Positions 1-8,418 of a DNA stretch of 64,000 bases are shown in pieces. The stretch spans positions 4,124,501 to 4,188,500 of the forward strand of contig NZ_CP045429.1 of assembly GCF_005886805.2 (NCBI RefSeq), in the 5' to 3' direction. The DNA is from Pseudoalteromonas rubra. Its GTDB lineage: Bacteria; Pseudomonadota; Gammaproteobacteria; Enterobacterales; Alteromonadaceae. Under the pieces are notes generated by a model. The model did not search any database. It was not told the DNA's origin and saw only the letters and a program-made list of their open reading frames with translations. How positions within the stretch are numbered: position 1 is the first letter of the stretch; every line of letters begins with the position of its first letter. The translations under genes were made by a program, and so were the position numbers.

Positions 1-579
1 CACAGACAGACCAAAAGAGGGCATATCCGTGTGGCCCAGGATCGCATGAGATGCCTCCAGAATATTGGTCAATGCCACACTTTGTTGTTCGAGCTCGCAG
101 ATTTGTTGATATGACCGAATGGCCGTCAATAAAGAGGTAACCAGCTTCCCACGGGTCAGCTCGGTTTTCATTTTGTAGTCATTGATGTCGTATTCACGAA
201 TGACTTTTTCTTCGGGGGCATAGCCCGGTTGCCCTGTACGCAAAATAATTCGCACGGCGTAGTTACCGAACTCATCACGCACTTTCTTTACCACCGACAG
301 ACCCGCATCATCACTTTCCATCACGACATCGAGTAACAAGATGCAAATTTCGGGATGCTGTGACAAAACCTCAAGTGCTTCTTTGCCCGAATAAGCATGA
401 TGAAATTTGAGCGCGCGCCCCCAGAACTCTACGCCGGATAAAGCCAGTTTTGTGACCGAATGGATCTCCGGATCGTCGTCCACAACCAGTACATCCCAAT
501 ACGCGCTGACCGTTTCTTGTGAGTCATGCGTTGAGTCTTGATCCGCAAACAAAAACTCTTCTTGTTCTGACGCCATCAT
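1..579 (-). CDS. DUF3369-type response regulator, N-terminal part (cut by window edge)
   Basis: The reading frame stays open from an ATG at 579 to the window edge, giving 193 residues of a longer protein. An acidic N-terminal tail is followed by a CheY-like receiver domain (about residues 28-150) with the acidic pocket VVDDDPE and the phospho-acceptor Asp in ILLLDVVMESDD. The stretch RTGQPGYAPEEKVI and then DYKMKTELT is typical of receivers linked to DUF3369, a family often carrying an HD-GYP or similar output domain further on. That output would lie beyond the window. Two ATG codons stand side by side; the first has AAGGTTG just upstream. It has no same-strand partner in the window. Confidence 0.85.
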   Translation of the reverse strand, partial: MMASEQEEFLFADQDSTHDSQETVSAYWDVLVVDDDPEIHSVTKLALSGVEFWGRALKFHHAYSGKEALEVLSQHPEICILLLDVVMESDDAGLSVVKKVRDEFGNYAVRIILRTGQPGYAPEEKVIREYDINDYKMKTELTRGKLVTSLLTAIRSYQQICELEQQSVALTNILEASHAILGHTDMPSFGLSV

Positions 580-751
580 CAACCTTATGTTCAACTACTT
601 AGTTTCTGCGCACATGGCATATTTGCCTATGTGTTATCTTTTAAATTATGATAGGTTTTTACTATCAAGATCCATACCCGTTAACACTCAAGTAATATTA
701 TAGTCGATGTTCAACAACTTGTGCTCGTTAACTAAATAATATAGCGGCTCT

Positions 752-1291
752 ATGCAGGTTATGACAGCAACAATTTTTCGGACATTCACGTTCAGCATTG
801 TTTTGATATTCGGCCTGGTTGTGGTCACCGCTTTACTTCCCTCTGACTACCGGGCGCAGACAACACAACGGATCACCATCAATGACCTGCAAACGGTAAA
901 AACCTATTTAGATGCCAACCACTGGCAAGGATTATTGACGCCGCAAGCCGATTTACAGCTGCTCTTTCTGACTAACGCCAGCCAGGTCGGAGGGTATGGT
1001 GAATTGCAACACCCCTGGGGGCTGGCAGAAGTCACAGTACTGAGCCTGAGCCAACAGCACGTAACGGTACAACTCAGATTCAATGCTGAGCATGTCGCAC
1101 ATATCGAGCTATTACTCAAGCCACAAGCCGATATATTGGAGCTGCAGCTCAGCGCCCAAGGTGAGAACCACACACCGTTAATCGGAGGACTCTATGCGCG
1201 TTTTGCGGCCTATTATACAGAACAACAACTCAAATTAATGATGAACCAGCTGATCAGCCAGTTAAAACTGCGCGCACAAGGAGCGGTATGA
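752..1291 (+). CDS. Hypothetical membrane-anchored protein, partner of TIGR03899 protein
   Basis: A 179-residue protein with one hydrophobic N-terminal segment (about residues 9-28) followed by a soluble domain, so probably anchored in the inner membrane with the bulk in the periplasm. I do not recognise the family. It ends in the ATGA overlap with the next gene, which has its own AAGGAG site, so the two are translationally coupled. The start is uncertain: ATG at 752 has only a weak ribosome site and the ATG at 761 is an alternative that leaves the membrane segment intact. Confidence 0.75.
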   Translation: MQVMTATIFRTFTFSIVLIFGLVVVTALLPSDYRAQTTQRITINDLQTVKTYLDANHWQGLLTPQADLQLLFLTNASQVGGYGELQHPWGLAEVTVLSLSQQHVTVQLRFNAEHVAHIELLLKPQADILELQLSAQGENHTPLIGGLYARFAAYYTEQQLKLMMNQLISQLKLRAQGAV

Positions 1292-2169
1292 CAATAAAAA
1301 ATGCCCAGGCCCGTTCCAGTTTAGCCCTTCTTATTGAAGAGAAACTGGGATATGCCATGATCAAACAGCCCAAAGCTGCGATTCAATCCGAAGACCGACG
1401 CTTTGCGCAAACGCCTAACCCCAATCAAAATCAATTTATTGTCCGCAGTGAACATGGGGTGCTCAAACGCGCACTGAAACGCAATCAATTGCAGCGTATT
1501 GCACAACAACGCAATATCGAGTCCATTATGGGGATGTCACTGACCTTGTGCCCGGATGTTACCAGCCGGGGGCGTCCGGACCCCGATTGGCTGGAGCATT
1601 TTATTGCCCTGGCAGAAGATATTGCCAATAGCGCCATGCAGAAACTCTGGGCGAAAATCCTGGTTGGTGAGTCAATCGCACCGGGCACCTTTTCAATCAA
1701 AAGCTTGCAAACATTGAAGCAGATGACACAGAAGGAAGCGGATGCCCTGCAGCGGTGTGCCTCCTTATGTGGCTACCTTGAGAAAGAAGACAGTTATTTA
1801 ATTTTACTGGGCTTTTATAAAAAGCCTTCGCTGTTTGATTTACTTCGAAAAGGCACAAAAGAATCACTGAATCTGGCTCAGGCAGGGTTGAGCTTTCCTC
1901 ATATTCTGACGCTAATGGACATTAACCTCATTTATCGACAAGAGATTGAATCTGCCAACCTGCAAAAGGGCCAGTCGCTGACGCTCGCCTATCAGGGTAA
2001 ACACCTTGCCATCGAAGCCAACAGCAACGATCTGGTGCTGAGTTATTACAAACTGACGCAAACTGGCGATGAGCTGAAAAAGCTGATCAATACACCTGTC
2101 AATAAGACCTACAGGCAATTACTTTCAAAAGCTCTGGAAGAGGAGTTTACCCTGACCTGGGGTACCTGA
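1288..2169 (+). CDS. TIGR03899 family protein
   Basis: A 293-residue soluble protein matching the TIGR03899 family of marine gammaproteobacteria, whose function is unknown. Recognisable family segments are the N-terminal LALLIEEKLGYAM, the central PDWLEHFIALAEDIAN and WAKILVGE, and the following SLQTLKQMTQKEA. The middle resembles the DUF2806 region, where a helical segment precedes a Leu-rich domain. It overlaps the preceding gene by four bases (ATGA) and has a strong AAGGAG site inside that gene's end, so the pair forms an operon. No catalytic motif is visible. Confidence 0.8.
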   Translation: MTIKNAQARSSLALLIEEKLGYAMIKQPKAAIQSEDRRFAQTPNPNQNQFIVRSEHGVLKRALKRNQLQRIAQQRNIESIMGMSLTLCPDVTSRGRPDPDWLEHFIALAEDIANSAMQKLWAKILVGESIAPGTFSIKSLQTLKQMTQKEADALQRCASLCGYLEKEDSYLILLGFYKKPSLFDLLRKGTKESLNLAQAGLSFPHILTLMDINLIYRQEIESANLQKGQSLTLAYQGKHLAIEANSNDLVLSYYKLTQTGDELKKLINTPVNKTYRQLLSKALEEEFTLTWGT

Positions 2170-2174
2170 AGAAT

Positions 2175-2216
2175 GGGGAATGTATCAAAGCAACAAACAG
2201 CCCCTTGATACATTCC
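2175..2216. terminator. Perfect 12-bp hairpin between convergent genes
   Basis: GGAATGTATCAA at 2177-2188 pairs perfectly with TTGATACATTCC at 2205-2216 around a 16-nt loop. A GGGG run just before and a CCCC run in the loop could add alternative pairing. It sits between the stop codons of two convergent genes, where a bidirectional terminator is expected, but neither side has a proper T-run. It may act by stabilising 3' ends rather than by intrinsic termination. Confidence 0.5.
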
Positions 2217-2231
2217 TGCTAAACGGTCTAG

Positions 2232-2993
2232 TTAGAAGTGCACCTGCAAGCCGGCAAATGGACCTGATGCATCGATATCTGTAGTGATGTCATCAACGTC
2301 ATCCAATTCGACGACCATAGAGCGATAACCCGCACGAACTGCTACATCGACAGCCATATTATCGATGAACTCCCAGGCGACCCCAATCTGGAAGTCCTGG
2401 ATCTTACTGTCATCAATTGCCAGCAAGCTGCCTTCAGCAAACACACTCAACCCGGTCAGTGGCAAACCCACTTCCCCTCTCAGATAACCCAGTGGGATAA
2501 AACCTGAAAAGTCGACAGTCTCTGTAGTGGTTTCACCATTGGCAAAACCCGTTACGCTGATCTCGCCATCAAAATGCTTAGCATTTAAACCAAAGTCGAA
2601 CGAAATCAAATCGTTATCAAACAACTCGTAATACAAGATGTAATCCATGTGGTCTAAATCACCCACGGTATTTACCGTACCGCCCACGGTGAAGCTTTTA
2701 TCACCGAAGTCGAAGGTTTCATTTAGTACCGCAGAACCATCTAGTTGTAACTCGGTATATTTGAGCTTAACGTTCGGGACGAGTGGTACCGGGTGCTCAA
2801 GCGCGGCGTAGAAGCTTGAGAAGTTTTTATCAGAAAAGTCAAAGTCTTGCTGATTACCCTTGTTCGCAAAGCTACCTTCAGGCTCTGCGCCCCACGCTTC
2901 ACCACCTAGGTACAGACCTAACAGAGTGTCTGCTTGTGCTGCAGGTGCGAGGCAGGCCAGAGATAAGGCTGCCGCTAAACAGTACTTTTTCAT
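2232..2993 (-). CDS. TIGR04219 family outer membrane beta-barrel protein
   Basis: A 253-residue secreted protein: a signal peptide of about 21 residues ends at AAQA-DTLLG, followed by alternating amphipathic strands and a C-terminal phenylalanine (AGLQVHF), the usual outer-membrane beta-barrel sorting signal. The opening TLLGLYLGGEAW and the acidic loops match the TIGR04219 family found in Alteromonadales and Vibrionales. The role is unknown. It is the last gene of a leftward set after the copper chaperone and the DUF2333 protein, with only 4 bases separating it from the latter. Confidence 0.85.
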   Translation of the reverse strand: MKKYCLAAALSLACLAPAAQADTLLGLYLGGEAWGAEPEGSFANKGNQQDFDFSDKNFSSFYAALEHPVPLVPNVKLKYTELQLDGSAVLNETFDFGDKSFTVGGTVNTVGDLDHMDYILYYELFDNDLISFDFGLNAKHFDGEISVTGFANGETTTETVDFSGFIPLGYLRGEVGLPLTGLSVFAEGSLLAIDDSKIQDFQIGVAWEFIDNMAVDVAVRAGYRSMVVELDDVDDITTDIDASGPFAGLQVHF

Positions 2994-2997
2994 TTAT

Positions 2998-3999
2998 TTA
3001 TCCTTGCGCTAAAAGTTCACTGAGTTCAATAAGAGCCGCATTGGCTCGGGAAATATAGTTCGCCATCACCAGTGAGTGATTGGCTACCAATCCAAAACCA
3101 CTACCATTTAAAATCATCGGGCTCCACACGGTCTCCTGTGTGGCTTCAAGTTCCCGAATAATCTGTTGCAGGCTCACTTTTGCATTTTTCTTCTCGAGCA
3201 CATCCGCAAAATCGTATTCTACCGCTCTTAAAAAGTGTAACAGGGCCCAGGTGGCACCGCGAGATTCATAAAATACATCATCAATCTTCCACCATGATGT
3301 TTTCACTTCATGGTGATTCGCCGCATAGGTTGCCTGATTAGCAGCACTGTCACCTGCCAGATCGGTGTTCAGCCTATCCTGACCGACACTGGCACTCAAT
3401 CGTTGGCTTAAACTCCCCATCCGTTTTTCCGCTTCTTTTAGCCAGCCTCTGAGATTATCCGCACGGGCATAAAACTGACTAGTTTGATCGGCCGGGTTGG
3501 AAATTTGTAGCAGGTAATCATTAAGGTGAGCAATACCAGTACGATACTCCCCTTCTGCACTGGGCCATAACCACGCCGTGGAACTAATGTTAAATTGTGG
3601 CTGGGCTTTTTTCAGGCTGGGATGTTCAGTCGATTGCGACTGAGAGCGACTAAAATCTTTGCGCATAGACAAGGCCATATCGCGCACCATCTCAAGCGCA
3701 CCATATTCCCATGCCGGCATGTTATCCATCATCACACTGGGTGGTAGTACGTCATTAGACAAATAACCACCGGGTTTATCGAGTAAAGTTTGCGATACTG
3801 TGATTAAAGTATGGGTCGTCACATAGCCCGTCACCAGCTGGGTATTTGATTGCTCAGCATGACGTTTAGCACTGCCGACCACATCGAACTGGTCGGGCTC
3901 AACACTCCAGTAAACTGCGAGGCCATACCCCAGCAGCAATACTGCGACCAGGCCGGCCCAAATCTTACCCATGTGATTGTGTGTGTTGTGATCCATCAA
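2998..3999 (-). CDS. DUF2333 family protein
   Basis: A 333-residue protein with one N-terminal membrane segment (about residues 11-29) and a large periplasmic part. The segments DKPGGYLSNDVLPPSVMMDNMPAW, WEYGALEMVRDMAL and FYARADNLRGWL identify the DUF2333 family of proteobacterial envelope proteins with unknown function. It lies 5 bases after the copper chaperone gene and 4 bases before the beta-barrel gene, so the three are probably co-transcribed. The ATG pair at the start leaves a short choice of N-terminus (MMDHN or MDHN). Confidence 0.85.
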   Translation of the reverse strand: MMDHNTHNHMGKIWAGLVAVLLLGYGLAVYWSVEPDQFDVVGSAKRHAEQSNTQLVTGYVTTHTLITVSQTLLDKPGGYLSNDVLPPSVMMDNMPAWEYGALEMVRDMALSMRKDFSRSQSQSTEHPSLKKAQPQFNISSTAWLWPSAEGEYRTGIAHLNDYLLQISNPADQTSQFYARADNLRGWLKEAEKRMGSLSQRLSASVGQDRLNTDLAGDSAANQATYAANHHEVKTSWWKIDDVFYESRGATWALLHFLRAVEYDFADVLEKKNAKVSLQQIIRELEATQETVWSPMILNGSGFGLVANHSLVMANYISRANAALIELSELLAQG

Positions 4000-4004
4000 T
4001 ACTC

Positions 4005-4517
4005 CTAGTGATGCTGATGTCCATTTTTCGCGTTATGCATCTGCGCTTTAAGCGACACCACTTCAATCAAGCCATAGACGCGATTGCCATCAGCAAAATA
4101 TAGTGTAAGTTTACGATTTTCGCCTACTTTTAATGGTTTGGTCGGCTCAAATGCCATCAGGTGATAGCCACCGGGCTTAAACTCAACTTGACTGTTAGGC
4201 GCAATCTCCAGTTTTTCTATCTTTTGCATGCGCATCATGCCATTAACATGTGCGTGTTCGTGGACCTCCACTCGCCCAAGCCCTTCAATTTCAGCTTTGA
4301 CTAGTGTCACCGCTTGTTGGCTGCTATTGGCAAGTGTGAAGTAACCGGCAGTAGAGCTGGCCGCGGGCAAAAAGTCACGCAGTGTTGCGTGCGTCAGTTG
4401 CACTACGCCCTGTTCGGCGTGCGCATGGTGATGAGATTCGCCATGCGTGTGGTCCGGATGTGCCTGTGACATCCAAGGCAATGAACACAGCATAAAAAAG
4501 GCTAAATTTTTGATCAT
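4005..4517 (-). CDS. Periplasmic copper chaperone PCu(A)C
   Basis: A 170-residue secreted protein with a signal peptide ending near SQA-HPDH. The mature N-terminus and C-terminus are very rich in histidine (HPDHTHGESHHHAHAE and NAKNGHQHH). The core has the PCu(A)C fold with the conserved copper site: His and Met residues around VHEHAHVNGMMRM and, further on, GGYHLMAF. Such proteins deliver Cu(I) to cytochrome oxidase or other cuproproteins in the periplasm. The start has AAGGAAAG upstream. A 20-bp inverted repeat lies directly upstream of the start, suggesting the operon is regulated. Confidence 0.9.
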   Translation of the reverse strand: MIKNLAFFMLCSLPWMSQAHPDHTHGESHHHAHAEQGVVQLTHATLRDFLPAASSTAGYFTLANSSQQAVTLVKAEIEGLGRVEVHEHAHVNGMMRMQKIEKLEIAPNSQVEFKPGGYHLMAFEPTKPLKVGENRKLTLYFADGNRVYGLIEVVSLKAQMHNAKNGHQHH

Positions 4518-4535
4518 AAGCGCTTTCCTTGTTGA

Positions 4536-4555
4536 GTATAGTCCGTTTACTATAC
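4536..4555 (-). promoter_or_regulatory. Inverted repeat overlapping a -10-like box before the copper chaperone operon
   Basis: GTATAGT (4536-4542) and ACTATAC (4549-4555) form a perfect 7-bp dyad with a 6-bp spacer. On the minus strand the downstream arm contains TATACT, a good -10 box, about 20 bases before the start codon. A protein bound here would block RNA polymerase, so a repressor operator is likely. It does not look like a CueR site. Confidence 0.5.
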
Positions 4556-4656
4556 CACATTGCCCCTAGTTTAACGCGCTTTCATCACCATTTCTTTACA
4601 GCCGCACGCACTCGCAAAGGTGCTACACCTTAATACAGCACCTCTGGCCAGACGCC

Positions 4657-4980
4657 TTAACATAGCGCCTGCTTATCGCTCACCAACCAGCCTATTGCAA
4701 CCAGAAACAATAGCGGAATGGCAATCAGCACCGAGTTAAATAGTAATGCTAACACTAGCCCAATGAGCACAACTAATATCACGCCAAACAACCCTATGCT
4801 CAGCAATGCCAGTAAGGCAAAAACGGCGATCATCGCGACAAACAGGCTAAGCATTTCAATCCCGACCCAACTCACATCCAAAATGACCTCTGGCACACTA
4901 AACCAGGCCAAGGGAGAGGACACCCAGGAAAACGCCGATAACACAACCAAACCAATCAATAAGATCAATGCCGCTTTCAT
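4657..4980 (-). CDS. Small hydrophobic membrane protein in the PspA-PspC operon
   Basis: A 107-residue, very hydrophobic protein with three likely membrane segments (about residues 3-22, 38-62 and 65-100) and almost no soluble part. I do not recognise a named family. It follows the PspC gene by 8 bases in the same direction, in the position where other bacteria carry extra phage-shock membrane proteins (PspB, PspD, PspG). A membrane role beside PspC is therefore inferred from context only. Confidence 0.75.
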   Translation of the reverse strand: MKAALILLIGLVVLSAFSWVSSPLAWFSVPEVILDVSWVGIEMLSLFVAMIAVFALLALLSIGLFGVILVVLIGLVLALLFNSVLIAIPLLFLVAIGWLVSDKQALC

Positions 4981-4988
4981 AATGCCCC

Positions 4989-5195
4989 CTAAGTGCGCTC
5001 CGACAGCATTATCCAGGCGATAAAGTACGCCATCGCAACTAACACAGGTGCTTTTAATGCCAACAACACTGTGATTAGGCGAACCAACCAGGTTGGCATA
5101 TCCAGTCTGTTTGCCAGCTTGCTACATACCCCACCCAGTTTTTTACGGGGTGGTTGCGAGCGTGTTGTATTGTAATAAGTATCATGTTCTGTCAT
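4989..5195 (-). CDS. pspC: PspC domain protein (phage shock, envelope stress)
   Basis: A 68-residue protein with the PspC signature RKKLGGVCSKLANRLDMPTWLVRLI and one following membrane segment. PspC senses envelope damage at the inner membrane and recruits PspA. The start chosen is the ATG at 5195 (MTEHDTYY), which has GAGGAG nine bases upstream; the upstream ATG at 5210 would overlap that ribosome site. It lies about 60 bases after pspA and 8 bases before a small membrane protein. Shorter than enterobacterial PspC (about 119 residues): the C-terminal leucine-zipper part is missing. Confidence 0.85.
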   Translation of the reverse strand: MTEHDTYYNTTRSQPPRKKLGGVCSKLANRLDMPTWLVRLITVLLALKAPVLVAMAYFIAWIMLSERT

Positions 5196-5254
5196 CAGAG
5201 TTCTCCTCATTGCTGCTACACCGGGTACGCTTCAGTTACCTGTGTTGCAAATGC

Positions 5255-5920
5255 CTAAGCCGGTTGATTTCTTTGTTTCAATTCAGCCAATGCCTTGTCC
5301 ACCTGCTCTTCTCGAGCGAGGGTTTCCAGTGCCTGCCACTGTGCTTGCTCGTTACTGACCAGTTCATAACTGTCTACCTCAGCTTCTACCCGTTCAACCT
5401 TACGCTCCAAATGCTCAAAGCGGGTGAGGGCTGCCGCTATCGACTGTTGACCAGCCACACTGCGCGCTTTCAGCTGAGTGGTGGCAGTGTGCTCCCGGCG
5501 AGCCAGCTGCGCCTCTTTTTGTCGCAATTGGGCTAGTTTATTACTCAGCGATTGTGCATCTTGCTCTAATTTGTCGTAGACCTGTTGCAGCTGTGCTGCC
5601 TCCTCTTCAATTTGTTGCAGCGCCTGTTGACATGCTTGTTTTTCCATCAGTGCAGCCCGGGCCAAATCTTCGCGGTCTTTTTGCAAGGCATACTCAGCCT
5701 GCTGCTGCCACTGTTCAGCTTTTTTATTCACCGCTTGCTCTCGGCGCACCAACGCTTTTTGTTCACAGATCACCTGTACCACAGTACTGCGACACTCTGT
5801 CAGTGCCTCTTCCAGCTCAGTCAGTATCTGACGCTGATTTTTCTTGGGATCATCTGCTTTGTCGAGCAACGCATTGAACTCGGCTTTGATTAAATCTTCA
5901 ATTCGATCGATTAAGGCCAT
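5255..5920 (-). CDS. pspA: Phage shock protein A (PspA/IM30 family)
   Basis: A 221-residue protein that is nearly all heptad-rich helix, as in PspA/IM30, the ESCRT-III-like proteins that coat and repair damaged inner membrane. The N-terminus MALIDRIEDLIKAEFNALLDKADDP is the membrane-binding amphipathic helix followed by the family DP turn. The start has AAGGAGCC upstream. The next genes code for PspC and a small membrane protein. No pspF activator gene is next to it, but the upstream region has a -24/-12-like element. A second PspA paralogue lies at 33107-33796. Confidence 0.9.
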   Translation of the reverse strand: MALIDRIEDLIKAEFNALLDKADDPKKNQRQILTELEEALTECRSTVVQVICEQKALVRREQAVNKKAEQWQQQAEYALQKDREDLARAALMEKQACQQALQQIEEEAAQLQQVYDKLEQDAQSLSNKLAQLRQKEAQLARREHTATTQLKARSVAGQQSIAAALTRFEHLERKVERVEAEVDSYELVSNEQAQWQALETLAREEQVDKALAELKQRNQPA

Positions 5921-5958
5921 GACAGGCTCCTTGAATAAGCTAATGTTGATTAACTTAT

Positions 5959-5974
5959 TCCAAGGTTTATGCCA
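5959..5974 (-). promoter_or_regulatory. Possible sigma-54 (-24/-12) promoter of pspA
   Basis: On the minus strand TGGCATAAACCTTGGA resembles the sigma-54 consensus TGGCAC-N5-TTGCW: the -24 GG is present with exact spacing of ten bases to the -12 dinucleotide, which is GG here instead of GC. A start site about 12 bases further on would give a leader of roughly 30 bases before pspA. Enterobacterial pspA is sigma-54 dependent and also has an imperfect -12, which supports the reading. Confidence 0.45.
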
Positions 5975-6049
5975 GAATTCTCAATACCAAACAAATCAAA
6001 AGCTTAGCTAAAAAATTGAAAAGGTGGGAAGAGAAGTAAGAAAGAGAGG

Positions 6050-6086
6050 TTGGTCAAAAAAGCGCATAATTAGCTTTTTTGACCAA
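6050..6086 (-). terminator. Long inverted repeat downstream of dusA
   Basis: TTGGTCAAAAAAGC at 6050-6063 pairs perfectly over 14 bp with GCTTTTTTGACCAA at 6073-6086 around a 9-nt loop. It begins 9 bases after the dusA stop. The T-run lies inside the stem, so this is a weak intrinsic terminator at best, but its position fits the end of dusA. Confidence 0.55.
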
Positions 6087-6094
6087 AACAAGAA

Positions 6095-7108
6095 CTATAG
6101 TTCCGGAACAAAGGTCAGCGCTTTTTCCATGACACTGATATCGGCGCTTTTACCATGGCCATTTTCCGACAAGTGACGGCGGAAGCCGCGTGCCCCAGGT
6201 TGGTTCTGGAAAATCCCCAGCATATGGCGGGCAATATGCCAAAAGTTAGCCCCCTTCGACATCTCTGATTCAATATAGTCATACATACTACGGACCACCT
6301 GATGACGGGTCTGGGTAAACGCTGGAGCGCCATACAGAGCACAGTCAACTTCAGCGAGCATAAACGGGTTGCTGTAGGCTTCACGACCTATCATCACGCC
6401 ATCCAGATGTGCCAGATGGTGCTGACATTCTTCAATGGTTTTAACGCCGCCATTGATACTGATGTGCAGATCCGAATAATCCTGCTTAAGTTTGTACACG
6501 CGCGGATAATCCAGCGGCGGAATCTCACGATTTTCCTTTGGACTTAAACCCTGTAGCCAGGCTTTACGAGCATGAATAATAAAGTCATCACAGCCCGCTG
6601 TTTTTGAGGCGTCAATCAGGCGAGTCAAAAACTCATACGAATCCTGCTCATCAATACCAATCCGGGTTTTCACCGTAACCGGTATGGAGACTTCACTTTT
6701 CATTGCAGCAACACACTCAGCCACCAGCTCAGGCTCTGCCATCAAACAGGCGCCAAAGCGACCATTTTGTACTCTGTCTGATGGACAACCCACATTGAGG
6801 TTCACTTCGTTATAGCCGTATTGCTCAGCACGCTTAGCACATTCAGCTAAGGCTTCGGGATCAGATCCACCCAGTTGCAGTGCCACTGGCATTTCGTGCT
6901 CACCAAAGTGCAAATAATCGCCTTTACCAAAGATGATGGCACCAGTGGTGATCATTTCGGTATACAGTACCGCATGCTTAGTTAGCTTACGATGAAAGGT
7001 CCGGCAATGGCGATCCGTCCAATCCAACATGGGTGCAACGGAAAAGCGACGAAACGCTGAATCGCCTGTATTTACTGCGCTTGTGCCTGAATTATCTGTA
7101 TTTGTCAT
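6095..7108 (-). CDS. dusA: tRNA-dihydrouridine(20/20a) synthase DusA
   Basis: A 337-residue flavin enzyme that reduces uridine to dihydrouridine at positions 20 and 20a of tRNA. The family opening [16 protein letters not shown], the [19 protein letters not shown] segment with the catalytic cysteine, and the [16 protein letters not shown] phosphate-binding region are all present. The start is placed at the ATG at 7108 (MTNTDNS), which has GAGGTAGT just upstream. A reading frame extends 28 residues further 5' but that extension is not conserved-looking and lacks a ribosome site. Confidence 0.93.
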   Translation of the reverse strand: MTNTDNSGTSAVNTGDSAFRRFSVAPMLDWTDRHCRTFHRKLTKHAVLYTEMITTGAIIFGKGDYLHFGEHEMPVALQLGGSDPEALAECAKRAEQYGYNEVNLNVGCPSDRVQNGRFGACLMAEPELVAECVAAMKSEVSIPVTVKTRIGIDEQDSYEFLTRLIDASKTAGCDDFIIHARKAWLQGLSPKENREIPPLDYPRVYKLKQDYSDLHISINGGVKTIEECQHHLAHLDGVMIGREAYSNPFMLAEVDCALYGAPAFTQTRHQVVRSMYDYIESEMSKGANFWHIARHMLGIFQNQPGARGFRRHLSENGHGKSADISVMEKALTFVPEL

Positions 7109-7286
7109 ACTACCTCTGAAACGCCCGATTGAGCGGTTCCAAACCGCTACCAGCGTCAATAACCGAACCACATCCCAGCCCATGCTCTGCAAGTAAGGCG
7201 CAGCTTGTGGTCATCAAAATAGATAAGCCGAGAATTATACACGCTGTTGCGGGGAGTTTCATCCAGCGATGATGCCTTGAAAAGAG

Positions 7287-7311
7287 AAGCGGCCAAAACA
7301 GGCCGCTTTTT
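7287..7311. terminator. Bidirectional intrinsic terminator after galE
   Basis: AAGCGGCC at 7287-7294 pairs with GGCCGCTT at 7301-7308 around AAAACA, followed by a T-run in the plus direction and a T-rich stretch (TTCTCTTTT) in the minus direction. It lies 6 bases past the galE stop, so it most likely ends galE transcription. Confidence 0.75.
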
Positions 7312-7316
7312 GAGGG

Positions 7317-8333
7317 TTACCCTTTATATCCGTGCGGGTTTTGGCTTTGCCAGCGCCAGGTGTCCTGCATCATTTCATCAATGCCGCGCTCAGCTCGCCA
7401 TCCCAGCTCGTTAAACGCTTTTTCAGGTGCCGCATAACAGGCCGCGATGTCGCCATCACGACGCGGTTTAATTTCATAATTCACGGGTTTACCTGCCGCT
7501 TTTTCAAACGCTTTAACCATGTCAAGCACCGAATAACCATTACCTGTACCCAGATTAAAAATATGCGTCCCTACCTGAGCAGCAATCTTGTCCAACGCTT
7601 TGAGATGACCAATAGCAAGATCTACAACATGAATGTAATCACGGATCCCCGTGCCATCATGTGTGTCATAGTCATTCCCAAAAACACCCAGCGTGTCTAA
7701 CTTGCCCACCGCAACCTGTGCAATATAAGGCAACAGGTTGTTCGGAATACCATTGGGATCTTCCCCTATTCGACCAGATATATGCGCTCCTACTGGGTTG
7801 AAATAACGCAAAATCGCAAATGCCCAGCGAGTATCTGACTTAGCTAAGTCTTGTAGGATCATCTCCACCATCAGCTTAGAGGTACCATACGGGTTAGTCG
7901 TCCCTCCCACCGGGAAATCTTCACGAATAGGTAAGCTGGCCGGATCGCCATACACTGTCGCAGAAGAACTAAATACCAACTGAAATACGCCAGCATCGCG
8001 CATCGCATCCAGCAAGGTTAACGTTCCCTGGACATTATTTTGGTAATATTCAACCGGCTTCTGCACCGACTCACCCACCGCCTTTAATCCCGCAAAGTGG
8101 ATCACCTGCTTTATCTGGTGCTGTGCAAAAACTCGGTCGAGAAATGCTTTGTCACAAATATCGCCCTGGTAAAACGTCGCGGTACGCCCAGTTAATGCCT
8201 CTACACGCTGCAAAGACTGCTGGGAGGAATTACATAAGTTATCGACAACAATCACTTCCTTGCCTTCACTAAGCAACTCCAGCACGGTATGCGAACCAAT
8301 ATACCCGGCACCACCGGTAACTAAGACGGTCAT
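7317..8333 (-). CDS. galE: UDP-glucose 4-epimerase GalE
   Basis: A 338-residue NAD-dependent short-chain dehydrogenase, exactly the length of the E. coli enzyme, interconverting UDP-glucose and UDP-galactose for the Leloir pathway and surface polysaccharide. The Rossmann motif [10 protein letters not shown] is at residues 7-16 and the catalytic Tyr-Lys pair in [11 protein letters not shown]. The ATG at 8333 (MTVLVTGG) has TAGGAAAA upstream and is preferred over an in-frame ATG 23 codons earlier. It stands alone rather than in a gal operon. Confidence 0.95.
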   Translation of the reverse strand: MTVLVTGGAGYIGSHTVLELLSEGKEVIVVDNLCNSSQQSLQRVEALTGRTATFYQGDICDKAFLDRVFAQHQIKQVIHFAGLKAVGESVQKPVEYYQNNVQGTLTLLDAMRDAGVFQLVFSSSATVYGDPASLPIREDFPVGGTTNPYGTSKLMVEMILQDLAKSDTRWAFAILRYFNPVGAHISGRIGEDPNGIPNNLLPYIAQVAVGKLDTLGVFGNDYDTHDGTGIRDYIHVVDLAIGHLKALDKIAAQVGTHIFNLGTGNGYSVLDMVKAFEKAAGKPVNYEIKPRRDGDIAACYAAPEKAFNELGWRAERGIDEMMQDTWRWQSQNPHGYKG

Positions 8334-8418
8334 AGTAATTTTCCTAAAAATATATCTGTGTCCATTGTAATTGATCCCAACCAGTGTGTCAGTGTTTTGC
8401 ACTCAATGGCGACCCTAG

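Noticed and set aside
7109..7192. 28-residue N-terminal extension of DusA
   Set aside because: No ribosome site at the upstream ATG and the extension looks unlike the family; the ATG at 7108 has a clear GAGGT site.
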